A DNA stretch of 64,000 nucleotides. Origin: Halarcobacter sp. GTDB lineage: Bacteria; Campylobacterota; Campylobacteria; Campylobacterales; Arcobacteraceae. The translations under genes and the position numbers were made by a program. Below the pieces are notes generated by a model, which did no database searches, was not told where the DNA came from, and was given only the letters and a program-made list of their open reading frames with translations. The stretch spans positions 62,001 to 126,000 of the forward strand of contig JAQYVX010000004.1 of the NCBI GenBank assembly GCA_030145305.1, written 5' to 3'. Shown piece after piece: positions 26,533-36,997 of the stretch (position 1 is its first letter; every line of letters starts with the position of its first letter).

Positions 26533-28515
26533 ATGAATATTAAATATTGTGATGCATTAGTAGTTGGTGGTGGATTAGCAGGATTACGTTCTGCTGTTGC
26601 TGCTGCACAAAAAGGATTAAGTACAACTGTATTAAGTTTAGTTCCTGTAAAAAGGTCTCATAGTGCCGCTGCTCAAGGTGGAATGCAAGCTTCTTTAGGA
26701 AATGCAAAAATGAGTGAAGGTGATAATGAAGATGTTCACTTTTCAGATACAGTAAAAGGAAGCGATTGGGGATGTGATCAAGAAGTTGCAAGAATGTTTG
26801 TAACAACTGCACCAAAAGCAATTAGAGAATTAGCAGCATGGGGTGTGCCTTGGACAAGAATTAAAAAAGGTAATCATGATGCAGTTATAAATACAAAACT
26901 AACAACAATCTTTGAAGATGATAATAAGCATGGTCTTATTAACTCAAGAGATTTTGGTGGAACTAAAAAATGGAGAACCTGTTATACATCAGATGCAACA
27001 GGTCATACAATGCTTTTTGCAGTTGCAAATGAAGCTTTAAAATTAAATGTAAATATTGAAGATAGAAAAGAAGCAATTGCCTTGATTCATGAGGAAGGTA
27101 AATGTTATGGAGCTATTGTAAGAGATTTAATTACAGGTGAAATTATAGCTTATGTTGCAAAAGGAACTTTAATTGCAACTGGTGGTTATGGAAGACTTTA
27201 TGAAACTACTACAAATGCAGTTATCTGTGAAGGTATTGGTACCGCTATTGCATTAGAAACTGGTATTGCAAAACTTGGGAATATGGAAGCTGTTCAATTC
27301 CACCCAACTCCTCTTTTCCCATCAGGAATTTTATTAACAGAAGGTTGTCGTGGAGATGGTGGAGTTTTAAGAGATAAAGATGGACATAGATTTATGCCTG
27401 ATTATGAACCTGAGAAAAAAGATTTAGCATCAAGAGATGTTGTATCAAGAAGAATGGTTGAACATATAAGAAAAGGGAAAGGTGTTGATTCTCCATATGG
27501 AAAACATCTTTGGCTAGATATTTCTATTCTTGGTCGTGAGCATATTGAAAAAAACTTAAGAGATGTACAAGAAATTTGTGAATACTTTGCAGGAATTGAT
27601 CCAGCTGATGAAGGTCAAAAAGGTTGGGCTCCTGTTCACCCTATGCAACATTACTCAATGGGTGGAATTAGAGTTAAACCTACCGGAGAGTCTCAAACAT
27701 TAGCAGGTTTATTTTCTGCGGGAGAAGCTGCTTGTTGGGATATGCATGGATTTAATAGACTTGGAGGAAACTCTGTTTCTGAAACAGTTGTTGCAGGAAT
27801 GATTGTTGGTAATTTCTTTGCAGACTATTGTATAGAAAATCAAATTGATATTAAAACTTCTGTAATTGAAAAATTTGTATTTGAACAAGAATCTTATATG
27901 AAAGAGCTTATTGATAGAAAAGGTAGCGAAGACGTATTTAGAATTAAAAATAGAATGAAAAAATTAATGCAAGAATATGTTGGAATCTTTAGAGATGGAG
28001 AAGGCTTAGATAAAGCAGTTAATGAACTTGAAGAGTTATATATTAACTCTAAAAATATTCAAATTAGAGATAAACAATTATATGCAAATCCTGAGTTAGA
28101 AGAAGCATATAGAGTTCCAATGATGCTTAAACTTGCACTTTGTGTTGCAAAAGGAGCTTTAGATAGAACAGAATCTAGAGGAGCACATACAAGAGAAGAT
28201 TATCCAAAAAGAGATGATGCAAATTGGTTAAAAAGAACTCTTACTTCATGGGTAGATGGTGATACTATGCCAAAAATCGAATATGAAGAATTAAATATTA
28301 ACACTATGGAAATTCCTCCAGGATTTAGAGGATATGGAGCAAAAGGGAACTTAATTGAAAACCCACAAAGTGAAATTAGACAACAAGAAGTTGATGTAAT
28401 GACGGAAAAACTTGAAGCAGAAGGTAAAGATAGATACGAAATTCAAGATGCACTTATGCCTTTCCCATTACAAGATGAATATAAAAGAAAAAATGTAAGA
28501 TTAGGAGATAAGTAA
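26533..28515 (+). CDS. frdA: Fumarate reductase flavoprotein subunit FrdA
   Basis: The catalytic subunit that reduces fumarate to succinate. The 660-residue protein has the FAD motif GGGLAGL (12-18), the covalent-FAD His43 in [10 protein letters not shown], the active-site segment HPTPLFPSG...EGCRGDGG and [12 protein letters not shown] near residue 415. Its length matches the Campylobacterota enzymes, which are longer than E. coli FrdA. The stop codon shares a base with the frdB start (TAATG), indicating coupled translation. Confidence 0.97.
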   Translation: MNIKYCDALVVGGGLAGLRSAVAAAQKGLSTTVLSLVPVKRSHSAAAQGGMQASLGNAKMSEGDNEDVHFSDTVKGSDWGCDQEVARMFVTTAPKAIRELAAWGVPWTRIKKGNHDAVINTKLTTIFEDDNKHGLINSRDFGGTKKWRTCYTSDATGHTMLFAVANEALKLNVNIEDRKEAIALIHEEGKCYGAIVRDLITGEIIAYVAKGTLIATGGYGRLYETTTNAVICEGIGTAIALETGIAKLGNMEAVQFHPTPLFPSGILLTEGCRGDGGVLRDKDGHRFMPDYEPEKKDLASRDVVSRRMVEHIRKGKGVDSPYGKHLWLDISILGREHIEKNLRDVQEICEYFAGIDPADEGQKGWAPVHPMQHYSMGGIRVKPTGESQTLAGLFSAGEAACWDMHGFNRLGGNSVSETVVAGMIVGNFFADYCIENQIDIKTSVIEKFVFEQESYMKELIDRKGSEDVFRIKNRMKKLMQEYVGIFRDGEGLDKAVNELEELYINSKNIQIRDKQLYANPELEEAYRVPMMLKLALCVAKGALDRTESRGAHTREDYPKRDDANWLKRTLTSWVDGDTMPKIEYEELNINTMEIPPGFRGYGAKGNLIENPQSEIRQQEVDVMTEKLEAEGKDRYEIQDALMPFPLQDEYKRKNVRLGDK

Positions 28516-29249
28516 TGGCACGAGAACTAACAATTAGAATCCTTAGATATAATCCACAGGATGCTGTTAATGGTAACAATTTAAGACCACGTTTTCAAGA
28601 GTATAAAATAGAAGAAACACCAAGTATGACAATCTATTTAGCTCTTACAAAAATTAGAGAAACTCAAGATGCGGGATTAGCTTTTGACTTTGTTTGTCGT
28701 GCTGGTATTTGTGGCTCTTGTGCTATGATGATTAATGGGCGTCCAAAACTTGCTTGTAGATGTTTAACAAAAGATTTACCAGAAGAGATTGTACTACTTC
28801 CTCTTCCTGCATTTAAACTAATAAAAGATTTATCAGTTAATACAGGTGTATGGATGGATGAAATGTCAAAAAGAGTTGAATCGTGGATTCACACGTCTAC
28901 TCAAACTGATATTGCACAAATTGAAGAGCCTATTGAACCAGAAGTTGCTGATGCAGTATTTGAACTTGATCGTTGTATTGAGTGTGGTATTTGTGTTGCT
29001 GGTTGTGGAACAAAACTTATTAATGAAGATTTTGTTGGAGCTGTTGGATTAAATAGAGTTGCAAGATTTGAATGTGATCCACATGATGACAGAACTGCGG
29101 ATGATTTTTATGAGTTAGTTGGTGATGATAACGGTATTTTTGGATGTATGACACTATTAGCTTGTGAAGATACTTGTCCAAAACATTTACCTTTACAAAA
29201 TAAAATTGCTTACATGAGAAGAAAATTAGCGACAGTAAAAGGTTCTTAA
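28515..29249 (+). CDS. frdB: Fumarate reductase iron-sulfur subunit FrdB
   Basis: The 244-residue subunit carrying three iron-sulfur clusters between FrdC haems and FrdA FAD. An N-terminal ferredoxin domain has CRAGICGSC (from Cys61) and LACRC; the C-terminal domain has CIECGICVAGCG and CMTLLACEDTCPKHLP. It overlaps frdA by one base and ends the frd operon, with a terminator 48 bases downstream. Confidence 0.97.
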   Translation: MARELTIRILRYNPQDAVNGNNLRPRFQEYKIEETPSMTIYLALTKIRETQDAGLAFDFVCRAGICGSCAMMINGRPKLACRCLTKDLPEEIVLLPLPAFKLIKDLSVNTGVWMDEMSKRVESWIHTSTQTDIAQIEEPIEPEVADAVFELDRCIECGICVAGCGTKLINEDFVGAVGLNRVARFECDPHDDRTADDFYELVGDDNGIFGCMTLLACEDTCPKHLPLQNKIAYMRRKLATVKGS

Positions 29250-29296
29250 TAAAGACTAATAACTACAAAAAACCTTATATATTAAATCAAAATCTA

Positions 29297-29333
29297 AAAA
29301 AGTCTTGAGAGTTTTCCTCTTAAGACTTTTTTT
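29297..29333 (+). terminator. Terminator of frdCAB operon
   Basis: A stem of about 12 bp with one G-T pair (left arm ending at 29311, right arm starting at 29317) and a 5-base loop, followed by a run of seven Ts at 29327-29333. Confidence 0.85.
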
Positions 29334-29343
29334 ATTTAAAAAG

Positions 29344-29418
29344 AAATATTCACTTTTTTTAATAAAACTACTTTTTTTACAAAAACATCACTTTTAGTTC
29401 ATTTTAGAGGATTACAAT
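29344..29418 (+). promoter_or_regulatory. aspA promoter with TCA/TCA direct repeat
   Basis: The -10 box is TACAAT at 29413-29418. TCA elements lie at 29388-29390 and 29399-29401, 11 bases apart, and the first begins 25 bases before the -10 box, as at frdC. An 18-base stretch from 29388 matches the frdC site at 16 positions. A further ATTCACTTTTTTT element lies at 29348-29360. The leader is about 59 nt. Confidence 0.6.
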
Positions 29419-29483
29419 TTCAACATAAAAAGAAATATTAATTTTTAAAGTTAAGTTTTCTTTAATTACAAAAAGGATTAACA

Positions 29484-30890
29484 ATGGCTACAAGATTAGA
29501 ACATGATTTAATTGGAGAAAAAGAAATTCCAATTAATGCTTATTATGGTGTACAAAGTTTAAGAGCACAAGAAAACTTTGCAATAACAGGGGTATCACTA
29601 TCTCAATTCCCTACTTTTATTACGTCACTTGCAAAAGTAAAAAAAGCAGCTGCATTAGCAAACTATGAATTAGAATTATTAAATGAAAAGAAAAAAGATG
29701 CAATTTGTGAAGCTTGTGATGAAATCATTGCTGGTAAATTACATGATCAATTTATTGTAGATGTAATTCAAGGTGGAGCTGGGACTTCAACTAATATGAA
29801 TGCAAATGAAGTTATTGCAAATAGAGGATTAGAACTTTTAAAACATAAAAAAGGAGAATATAAATTCTTACATCCAAATAATGATGTAAATTTATCTCAA
29901 TCTACTAATGATGCATATCCAACTGCATTTAGAATTGCATTATTTGAAAAAATTTATGAATTAATAGATTCAATGAAAGTTTTAAGAACAAGCTTTTCTA
30001 ATAAATCTATAGAATTTAATGATGTTATTAAAATGGGTAGAACACAACTTCAAGATGCTGTACCTATGACTTTAGGACAAGAATTTCACACTTACTTAAC
30101 TATGATAAATGAAGATATTCAAAGATTAATTGAATGTCAACAACTAGTTAGAGAAATGAACTTAGGAGCTACTGCAATTGGAACAGGTATTAATTCACAT
30201 CCTGATTATGCTTGTTTAGTTGAAGAAAAACTTCAAGAAGTTACAGGTCGTCCTTTTGTTACAGCAAAAGATTTAGTTGAAGCAACACAAGATACAGGTG
30301 CATATGTACAAATATCTGGTGTATTGAAAAGAGTTGCAACTAAATTATCTAAAATTTGTAATGATTTAAGACTTTTAAGTTCTGGACCTAGAACTGGATT
30401 TAATGAAATAAATCTTCCAGCTATGCAACCTGGTTCTTCTATTATGCCAGGAAAAGTTAATCCAGTAATTCCTGAAGTTGTAAATCAAGTTGCATTCCAA
30501 GTAATTGGAGCAGATGTTACTATTACAATGGCTAGTGAAGGTGGACAATTACAATTAAATGTATTTGAACCTGTAATTGCATATAACTTATTTAATTCAA
30601 TTAATATGATGAAAAATGCAGTTGAAACACTTAGTGTTAAATGTATTGATGGAATCACAGCTAATAAAGAACGTTGTGAACAGTTAGTATTACATAGTAT
30701 TGGTTTAGTAACTGCTTTAAATCCTACTATTGGATATGAAAACTCTACATCTGTAGCAAAAGAAGCTTTAGATAGTGGAAGATCAGTTTATGAAATTGTT
30801 TTAGAAAGAGAATTATTAACAAAAGAAGAATTAGATGAGTTAATTAAGCCGGAGAATATGATTCAGCCAAGAATGGTTTGTAAAAAATAG
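29484..30890 (+). CDS. aspA: Aspartate ammonia-lyase AspA
   Basis: AspA splits aspartate to fumarate and ammonia, supplying the electron acceptor for fumarate reductase. The 468-residue protein has the fumarase/aspartase signature GSSIMPGKVNP at about 317-327, TSTNMNANEVIANR near the active site, and the substrate-binding SQSTNDAYPTA. It follows AAAAGGA and its own promoter. dcuA starts 29 bases downstream, so aspA-dcuA is probably one transcript that imports and deaminates aspartate. Confidence 0.97.
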   Translation: MATRLEHDLIGEKEIPINAYYGVQSLRAQENFAITGVSLSQFPTFITSLAKVKKAAALANYELELLNEKKKDAICEACDEIIAGKLHDQFIVDVIQGGAGTSTNMNANEVIANRGLELLKHKKGEYKFLHPNNDVNLSQSTNDAYPTAFRIALFEKIYELIDSMKVLRTSFSNKSIEFNDVIKMGRTQLQDAVPMTLGQEFHTYLTMINEDIQRLIECQQLVREMNLGATAIGTGINSHPDYACLVEEKLQEVTGRPFVTAKDLVEATQDTGAYVQISGVLKRVATKLSKICNDLRLLSSGPRTGFNEINLPAMQPGSSIMPGKVNPVIPEVVNQVAFQVIGADVTITMASEGGQLQLNVFEPVIAYNLFNSINMMKNAVETLSVKCIDGITANKERCEQLVLHSIGLVTALNPTIGYENSTSVAKEALDSGRSVYEIVLERELLTKEELDELIKPENMIQPRMVCKK

Positions 30891-30919
30891 TAAATTAAAT
30901 ATCAAATGAAGGAGATATT

Positions 30920-32221
30920 ATGTTAATTTTAGAGATCTTAGTTGTTATTATGGCTATATTTATTGGAGCGAGGTTTGGTGGTATTGGAATTGGATATGCG
31001 GGGGGACTAGGTGTTTTAGTTCTATGCTTATTCTTTGGTTTAGAACCAGGAAGTATCCCAATTGACGTTATTCTAATCATCATGTCAGTTATTGCAGCAA
31101 TTGCAGCAATGCAAGTAGCAGGTGGATTAGATTATATGGTTAAAGTAGCAGAAGGTATTTTAAGAAGAAATCCAAAACAAATTACATATTTAGCTCCTGC
31201 CGTTACATATTTTATGACAATCTTAGCAGGTACTGGTCACACAGCTTACGCTACTTTACCAGTAATTGCTGAAGTTGCAAAAGAACAAGGAATTAGACCT
31301 TCAAGACCTTTAGGTATTGCAGTTGTTGGTTCACAAATTGCTATTACAGCATCACCAATCTCAGCAGCACTTGTATTCTTAAGTGGTATTTTAGAACCTC
31401 TTGGAGTTGGGTATATTGAAATCTTAGCTGTTACTATTCCTACAACTTTCGCAGCTGTTATGCTTACAGCATTTGTTTCAAACTTCTTAGGAAAAGACTT
31501 AATTGATGATGAAGTTTACAAAGAAAGATTAGAAAAAGGTTTAGTTAAATTAAGAGGTGAAACAAAAGTTGAAATCAAAAAAGGTGCTAAATTATCTGTA
31601 GCAATCTTTATTACAACTATCTTTGCTGTTGTTACTTACGCAACTCTAATTAGTAAAAAAGTTGCGGTTATTGTAGACCCTTCTTTACCTAGAAATGCAG
31701 CTATTATGGTATTTATGTTAGCTTGTGCTTCAATAATTGTTTGGGCTTGTAAAGTTGATACAGGAAAAATTCTTAATGCATCAACATTTAAATCAGGTAT
31801 GAGTGCTTGTATTTGTGTACTTGGTGTTGCTTGGTTAGGTACAACTTTTGTAGGAGCTCACATTGATGAAATCAAAGGTTTTGCAAGTACATTATTAAGT
31901 CAATATCCATGGATGTTAGCTGTTACATTATTCTTTGCAAGTATGTTATTATACTCTCAAGGTGCAACTACAAAAGCTCTTATGCCAGCGGCATTAGCTT
32001 TAGGTGTTGATCCAGTAACTGCGGTTGCATCATTTGCAGCAGTAAGTGCATTATTTGTATTACCTACATATCCAACACTACTTGCAGCTGTTGAAATGGA
32101 TGATACAGGTTCAACAAGAATTGGTAAATATGTATTCAATCACCCATTCTTAATTCCAGGAGTTATGGCAATTACATTAAGTGTAATCTTTGGATTTATC
32201 TTAGGAAATATAATTTTATAA
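30920..32221 (+). CDS. dcuA: C4-dicarboxylate transporter DcuA
   Basis: A 433-residue inner-membrane antiporter, about 10-12 helices, for aspartate, fumarate and succinate exchange. It resembles E. coli DcuA more than DcuB across its length: FIGARFGGIGIGYAGGLG at the start, AAMQVAGGLDYMVK, GMSACICVLGVAWLGTTFV in the second half, and TGSTRIGKYVFNHPF near the end. It follows aspA closely, after AAGGAG, which fits aspartate uptake feeding AspA. Confidence 0.95.
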   Translation: MLILEILVVIMAIFIGARFGGIGIGYAGGLGVLVLCLFFGLEPGSIPIDVILIIMSVIAAIAAMQVAGGLDYMVKVAEGILRRNPKQITYLAPAVTYFMTILAGTGHTAYATLPVIAEVAKEQGIRPSRPLGIAVVGSQIAITASPISAALVFLSGILEPLGVGYIEILAVTIPTTFAAVMLTAFVSNFLGKDLIDDEVYKERLEKGLVKLRGETKVEIKKGAKLSVAIFITTIFAVVTYATLISKKVAVIVDPSLPRNAAIMVFMLACASIIVWACKVDTGKILNASTFKSGMSACICVLGVAWLGTTFVGAHIDEIKGFASTLLSQYPWMLAVTLFFASMLLYSQGATTKALMPAALALGVDPVTAVASFAAVSALFVLPTYPTLLAAVEMDDTGSTRIGKYVFNHPFLIPGVMAITLSVIFGFILGNIIL

Positions 32222-32253
32222 TTGATTCAAAGAAATTTTAATCAACCATCAAA

Positions 32254-32276
32254 AGGAAGAGTATTTTACTCTTCCT
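32254..32276 (+). promoter_or_regulatory. Perfect hairpin in dcuA-ansB gap without a T-run
   Basis: A 10-bp perfect stem (32254-32263 with 32267-32276) with a 3-base loop, followed by AAAT rather than Ts. It may be a leaky terminator or an mRNA-processing hairpin that sets relative expression of aspA-dcuA and ansB. No clear promoter for ansB is visible after it. Confidence 0.5.
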
Positions 32277-32314
32277 AAATTTCAATCAAAAAAATCACAT
32301 TAAAATCATATTAA

Positions 32315-33376
<1,062 letters not shown>

Positions 33377-33449
33377 TATAAAAGGGGGAAATTAAATTCC
33401 CTCTTCTATATATTTAGATAAACTCTCTTATTCAAAATAAGGAAATATC

Positions 33450-35657
33450 ATGAAACTAAAAGTTTTTTTATTTTTAATAAGTCTTCTTCTATTATCAAAT
33501 ACCAACATTTTCGCAAATAGTAATAAAAATGTCCTTATTATCAATTCATATCATAGAGGTTTTCAATGGAGCGATGACGTTTTAAATGGTATTGAATCAA
33601 TTTTATATGATACTAAAGTGAATTCTACAGTTTGGTATATGGACTCAAAGAGAATATCATCTGACATTTATAATAAAGAGTTAAAAGATATATATAAACT
33701 ACAACTTTCAAAAAGTGATTATGATTTAGTAGTTGCTATTGATAAATTTGCTTATGAATTTATATTACAAAACTATAGTGAGTTATTTACTGATGAAACT
33801 ATATTCTTTGTTGGTATTGAACAATTCTCTCAAAGCGAAGTAAAAAAATATAATTTAGAAAAAAAAGTATCAGGATTAGTTGAAAAAAGAGCTGTTAGTG
33901 ATATGGTAAAAATGATATATAAATTAATACCAAAGTTAAAAAAACTATATATTATTAATGACAAAAGTGAGAATGGAAATGATACTGATCCTTTTATTAA
34001 AAGTGCGATAAATGATTTAAACAATGAATTTGAGATTGAATACATAAGAAATTCAACTTTAGATGATTTAAAAGAAAAATTTTCAACCCATGTCTACAAT
34101 GAAGCTGTTTTTTTTATTCGATTTTATAATGATAAAGATGGCAATTTATATAGAAACAATCAAATTGCAGAGATGATAAATGCAAGTAAACTACCTGTTT
34201 TTACTACTGATACTTTGTTTATTGGAAAAGGTTCTACAGGGGGGAAACTAGTTCCTATAAAAGATTTAGGAGAAAAAGCAGGAAGAGATATTGTAGGAAT
34301 GTTAGAAGAATCCCTTTCAACTCCATTTGTTCAAACAGCAGAAGACTTTGAATATATTTTTGATTTTCAGAAAATAAAAGAGTTTAGATTACCAATAAAT
34401 ACTTTGGGGGTTGATTATGAATATATAAATTATCCAGAAGGTTTTTTAGATAAGAATCGACAATTTGTAGACTTTGTTTTTTTAATGTCTCCTTTTTTAT
34501 TATTCTTAATTCTAGGACTTGTTCATAATTTATACCTTAGAATTAAAAATACTAAATTGCTTAAACAAAGAATGGAATTTGATAAGGTTTTATTAAATTC
34601 CATAAAAAATCCAATTGTATGGCAAGATGAAAAAGGTGAAGTTGTTGATTCAAATTCAAAATTTTGTGATTTTATGGAATTATCTTGTCCTAGGGTAAAA
34701 GGCAAAAAATTAAAAGATTATTTAAGTTTAAACCCTTCTACTACTATTTGTAAAACTTTAGAACCTTTTATTAATAATACTCTTGAGGAAAATAAACTAG
34801 TTATAAAAGGAAAAGACAATAAAGAACACACTTACTTAATAGATCAAACAAACTACACTGAAGATATTTTTAAAACAAAAGGTACAGTTACTATATTTAC
34901 TGATATTACAAAAGAAACCCAAGCTTTAAAAGAAAAAAGAAAACACCAAGAATTTATTATTCAACAATCAAAACTTGCAGAAATTGGTGAAGTATTCTCT
35001 TCAATTGCTCATCAATGGAAAACTCCACTTGTAGAAATTGCAACTATTGCACAAGAAAGACTTTATTATGATGAAGGTGAAGTTGATGAAGAGAATAATG
35101 ATTATGTAAATGATATAATGGTCCAAGTTAAATATATGACTGAAACAATCAATAGTTTTCAAAAATTCATTATGCCTTCAACACAAAAAATTGTTTTTGA
35201 TATAGAAGAGTCTGTAAAAGAAATGTTAGAAATTATTCGTCATAATATGAAGTATAATTATATAAATGTAAATGTGAAGGTAGAAGAAAATACGAACTTA
35301 ATGATTTTAGGTTATAAAAATGAGCTAATGCAAACTCTTTTAAATATTGTTAATAATGCAAAAGAGTCTATTATTAATCAAAAAAGTAAAGATAAAATTT
35401 CACAAGGTATTATAAATATTAATATAAAAAATATAAATAATAAAGTTCAAATAGATATAGAAGATAATGGTTCAGGAATTCCAGAAAAATACATTAATCA
35501 AATATTTGAAGCATATTTTACTACTAAAAATGATGGACATGGGATAGGTTTATATATGGCTAGATTAATTATTGAAGATAAAATTGGAGGAAAGATAAGT
35601 GCCTCAAATACAAATAATGGTGCAAAATTTACTATATTATTGGAGTTGACAAAATGA
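33450..35657 (+). CDS. Sensor histidine kinase with ABC-type periplasmic sensor domain (pair 1)
   Basis: A 735-residue membrane kinase. It has a signal peptide or first helix (1-23), a periplasmic domain at about 28-310 resembling ABC substrate-binding proteins of the PF04392 type (starts NVLIINSYHRGF), a second membrane helix at about 345-368, a PAS-like region at about 380-490, the phospho-acceptor His521 in SSIAHQWKTPL, and an ATPase domain (NIVNNAKES, DNGSGIP, HGIGLYMAR). There is no HAMP domain. The sensor fold suggests detection of a small solute, possibly aspartate, asparagine or a dicarboxylate given its neighbours. It overlaps its regulator by 4 bases. Confidence 0.88.
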   Translation: MKLKVFLFLISLLLLSNTNIFANSNKNVLIINSYHRGFQWSDDVLNGIESILYDTKVNSTVWYMDSKRISSDIYNKELKDIYKLQLSKSDYDLVVAIDKFAYEFILQNYSELFTDETIFFVGIEQFSQSEVKKYNLEKKVSGLVEKRAVSDMVKMIYKLIPKLKKLYIINDKSENGNDTDPFIKSAINDLNNEFEIEYIRNSTLDDLKEKFSTHVYNEAVFFIRFYNDKDGNLYRNNQIAEMINASKLPVFTTDTLFIGKGSTGGKLVPIKDLGEKAGRDIVGMLEESLSTPFVQTAEDFEYIFDFQKIKEFRLPINTLGVDYEYINYPEGFLDKNRQFVDFVFLMSPFLLFLILGLVHNLYLRIKNTKLLKQRMEFDKVLLNSIKNPIVWQDEKGEVVDSNSKFCDFMELSCPRVKGKKLKDYLSLNPSTTICKTLEPFINNTLEENKLVIKGKDNKEHTYLIDQTNYTEDIFKTKGTVTIFTDITKETQALKEKRKHQEFIIQQSKLAEIGEVFSSIAHQWKTPLVEIATIAQERLYYDEGEVDEENNDYVNDIMVQVKYMTETINSFQKFIMPSTQKIVFDIEESVKEMLEIIRHNMKYNYINVNVKVEENTNLMILGYKNELMQTLLNIVNNAKESIINQKSKDKISQGIININIKNINNKVQIDIEDNGSGIPEKYINQIFEAYFTTKNDGHGIGLYMARLIIEDKIGGKISASNTNNGAKFTILLELTK

Positions 35658-36316
35658 AAGTATTAGTTCTTGAAGACAATGAAAGATTATGTAATCTAAT
35701 AAAACAAGCCCTTTCAAAAAGTGGTTATATAGTTGATACTACAAATGATGGAGCAGAAGCTTTGCATATGATTGCAAATGGATATTCTTGTTTTATTTTA
35801 GATATAAATGTTCCTTCTATGGATGGAATATCAATTTTGGAAGCTGTAAGAATGTACCATAAAGATGTACCTGCAATAATTATTAGCTCAAATCATGACT
35901 TAGAAAAAATACAAAAATCTTATGAAATAGGTTGTGATGATTATTTAAAGAAACCATTTTTTATGTATGAACTTATAAAAAAAGTACAAAAACTTTGTCA
36001 AATTAAATCTCCTTTATTAAACTTAGGTAATGGCTTTATTTTTGATTACAATAAACATTTTCTAATGAAAGATGGAGAAGAAATAAAATTAGCAAAAAAA
36101 GAGATACTTTTCTTAGAGCTTTTAGCAAAAGATATTCATAGAGTTTTTAGTTTTAATGAAATTGAAGACTTTGTTTGGGAGGGAGAAGAAACAACACTTA
36201 TAAATGTTAGAGCCCTTGTTAAAAGATTAAGAAAAAAAATACCAGAAAAATCAATTAAAATCGTAAAAGGAATTGGTTATTCAATTGATGCTGACGAGAT
36301 TCCTGAACAGAAATAA
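35654..36316 (+). CDS. OmpR-type response regulator (pair 1)
   Basis: A 220-residue regulator. The receiver domain (1-115) has the acidic pair Glu7-Asp8, phospho-acceptor Asp50 (FILDINVPSMDG), Ser78 and Lys in YLKKPF. The C-terminal winged helix (about 130-215) has LAKKEILFLELLA, VWEGEE and VRALVKRLRKKI. It is coupled to kinase 1 through ATGA. The regulator of pair 2 is a close paralogue with blocks of identity, for example AIIISSNHDLEKIQKSYEIG. Likely targets are the dicarboxylate genes nearby. Confidence 0.9.
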   Translation: MKVLVLEDNERLCNLIKQALSKSGYIVDTTNDGAEALHMIANGYSCFILDINVPSMDGISILEAVRMYHKDVPAIIISSNHDLEKIQKSYEIGCDDYLKKPFFMYELIKKVQKLCQIKSPLLNLGNGFIFDYNKHFLMKDGEEIKLAKKEILFLELLAKDIHRVFSFNEIEDFVWEGEETTLINVRALVKRLRKKIPEKSIKIVKGIGYSIDADEIPEQK

Positions 36317-36354
36317 AGAAATTATATCTCTTTATTTCTCCTAAGAAAGAGATA
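36309..36354. terminator. Overlapping hairpins between two convergent response regulators
   Basis: An 11-bp stem (36309-36319 with 36329-36339) overlaps an alternative 9-bp stem (36325-36333 with 36346-36354). T-rich sequence follows on the plus strand and the complement gives U-rich sequence on the minus strand. The two mutually exclusive hairpins would each end one of the convergent transcripts. Confidence 0.6.
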
Positions 36355-36997
36355 CTTTTTTATTTAAAGAATAGCCTAGTCCTTTAACGATAATAATACT
36401 ATTGTCAGGCAACTTCTTTCTTAATCTTTTTATCATAGATCTAATATTCACTAAAGAAGTCTCTTCACCTTCCCAGACATACTCTTCAAGCTTCTCATAA
36501 GTGGCAACATGATGTAAATTTTTTGAAAAAAGTTCTAAGAAAAGTATCTCTTTTTTTGTAAGTTCATACTCCTCATTGTTTTGAAATAATCTATGATTTA
36601 TAAAATCGTATCTACAAGTATCACTAAAACTTAAAAACATTTTAGGCAAAACACAAAGTTTTTTTATTTTTTGAATAAGTTCTAATATATAAAAAGGCTT
36701 TTTTATATAATCATCACAACCTATTTCATAAGATTTTTGTATTTTTTCTAGGTCATGATTTGAGCTAATTATGATTGCTGGAATATTAGAGTGATTTAAT
36801 CTTATGTATTCAAGAATAGATATTCCATCTAAATTTGGAACATTAATATCTAAAATAAAACATGAGTAGCCATTTCCTAAAGCTTCAAAAGCATCATCAC
36901 CATCATAAAAACAATCCACAAAATATGATTCTCGTTCTAAAGCAGATTTAATTACTCCTGCTAATCTTTCATTATCTTCAAGTACTAGTATTTTCAC
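36341..36997 (-). CDS. OmpR-type response regulator (pair 2)
   Basis: A 218-residue paralogue of the regulator at 35654-36316. The receiver has Glu7-Asp8, Asp50 in FILDINVPNLDG and Lys in YIKKPF; the winged helix has LTKKEILFLELFS, VWEGEE and IRSMIKRLRKKL. Recognition-helix residues differ modestly (NVRALVKRLRKKI versus NIRSMIKRLRKKL), so DNA targets may overlap. Its start lies 20 bases inside the 3' end of kinase 2. Confidence 0.9.
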   Translation of the reverse strand: MKILVLEDNERLAGVIKSALERESYFVDCFYDGDDAFEALGNGYSCFILDINVPNLDGISILEYIRLNHSNIPAIIISSNHDLEKIQKSYEIGCDDYIKKPFYILELIQKIKKLCVLPKMFLSFSDTCRYDFINHRLFQNNEEYELTKKEILFLELFSKNLHHVATYEKLEEYVWEGEETSLVNIRSMIKRLRKKLPDNSIIIVKGLGYSLNKKVSLS

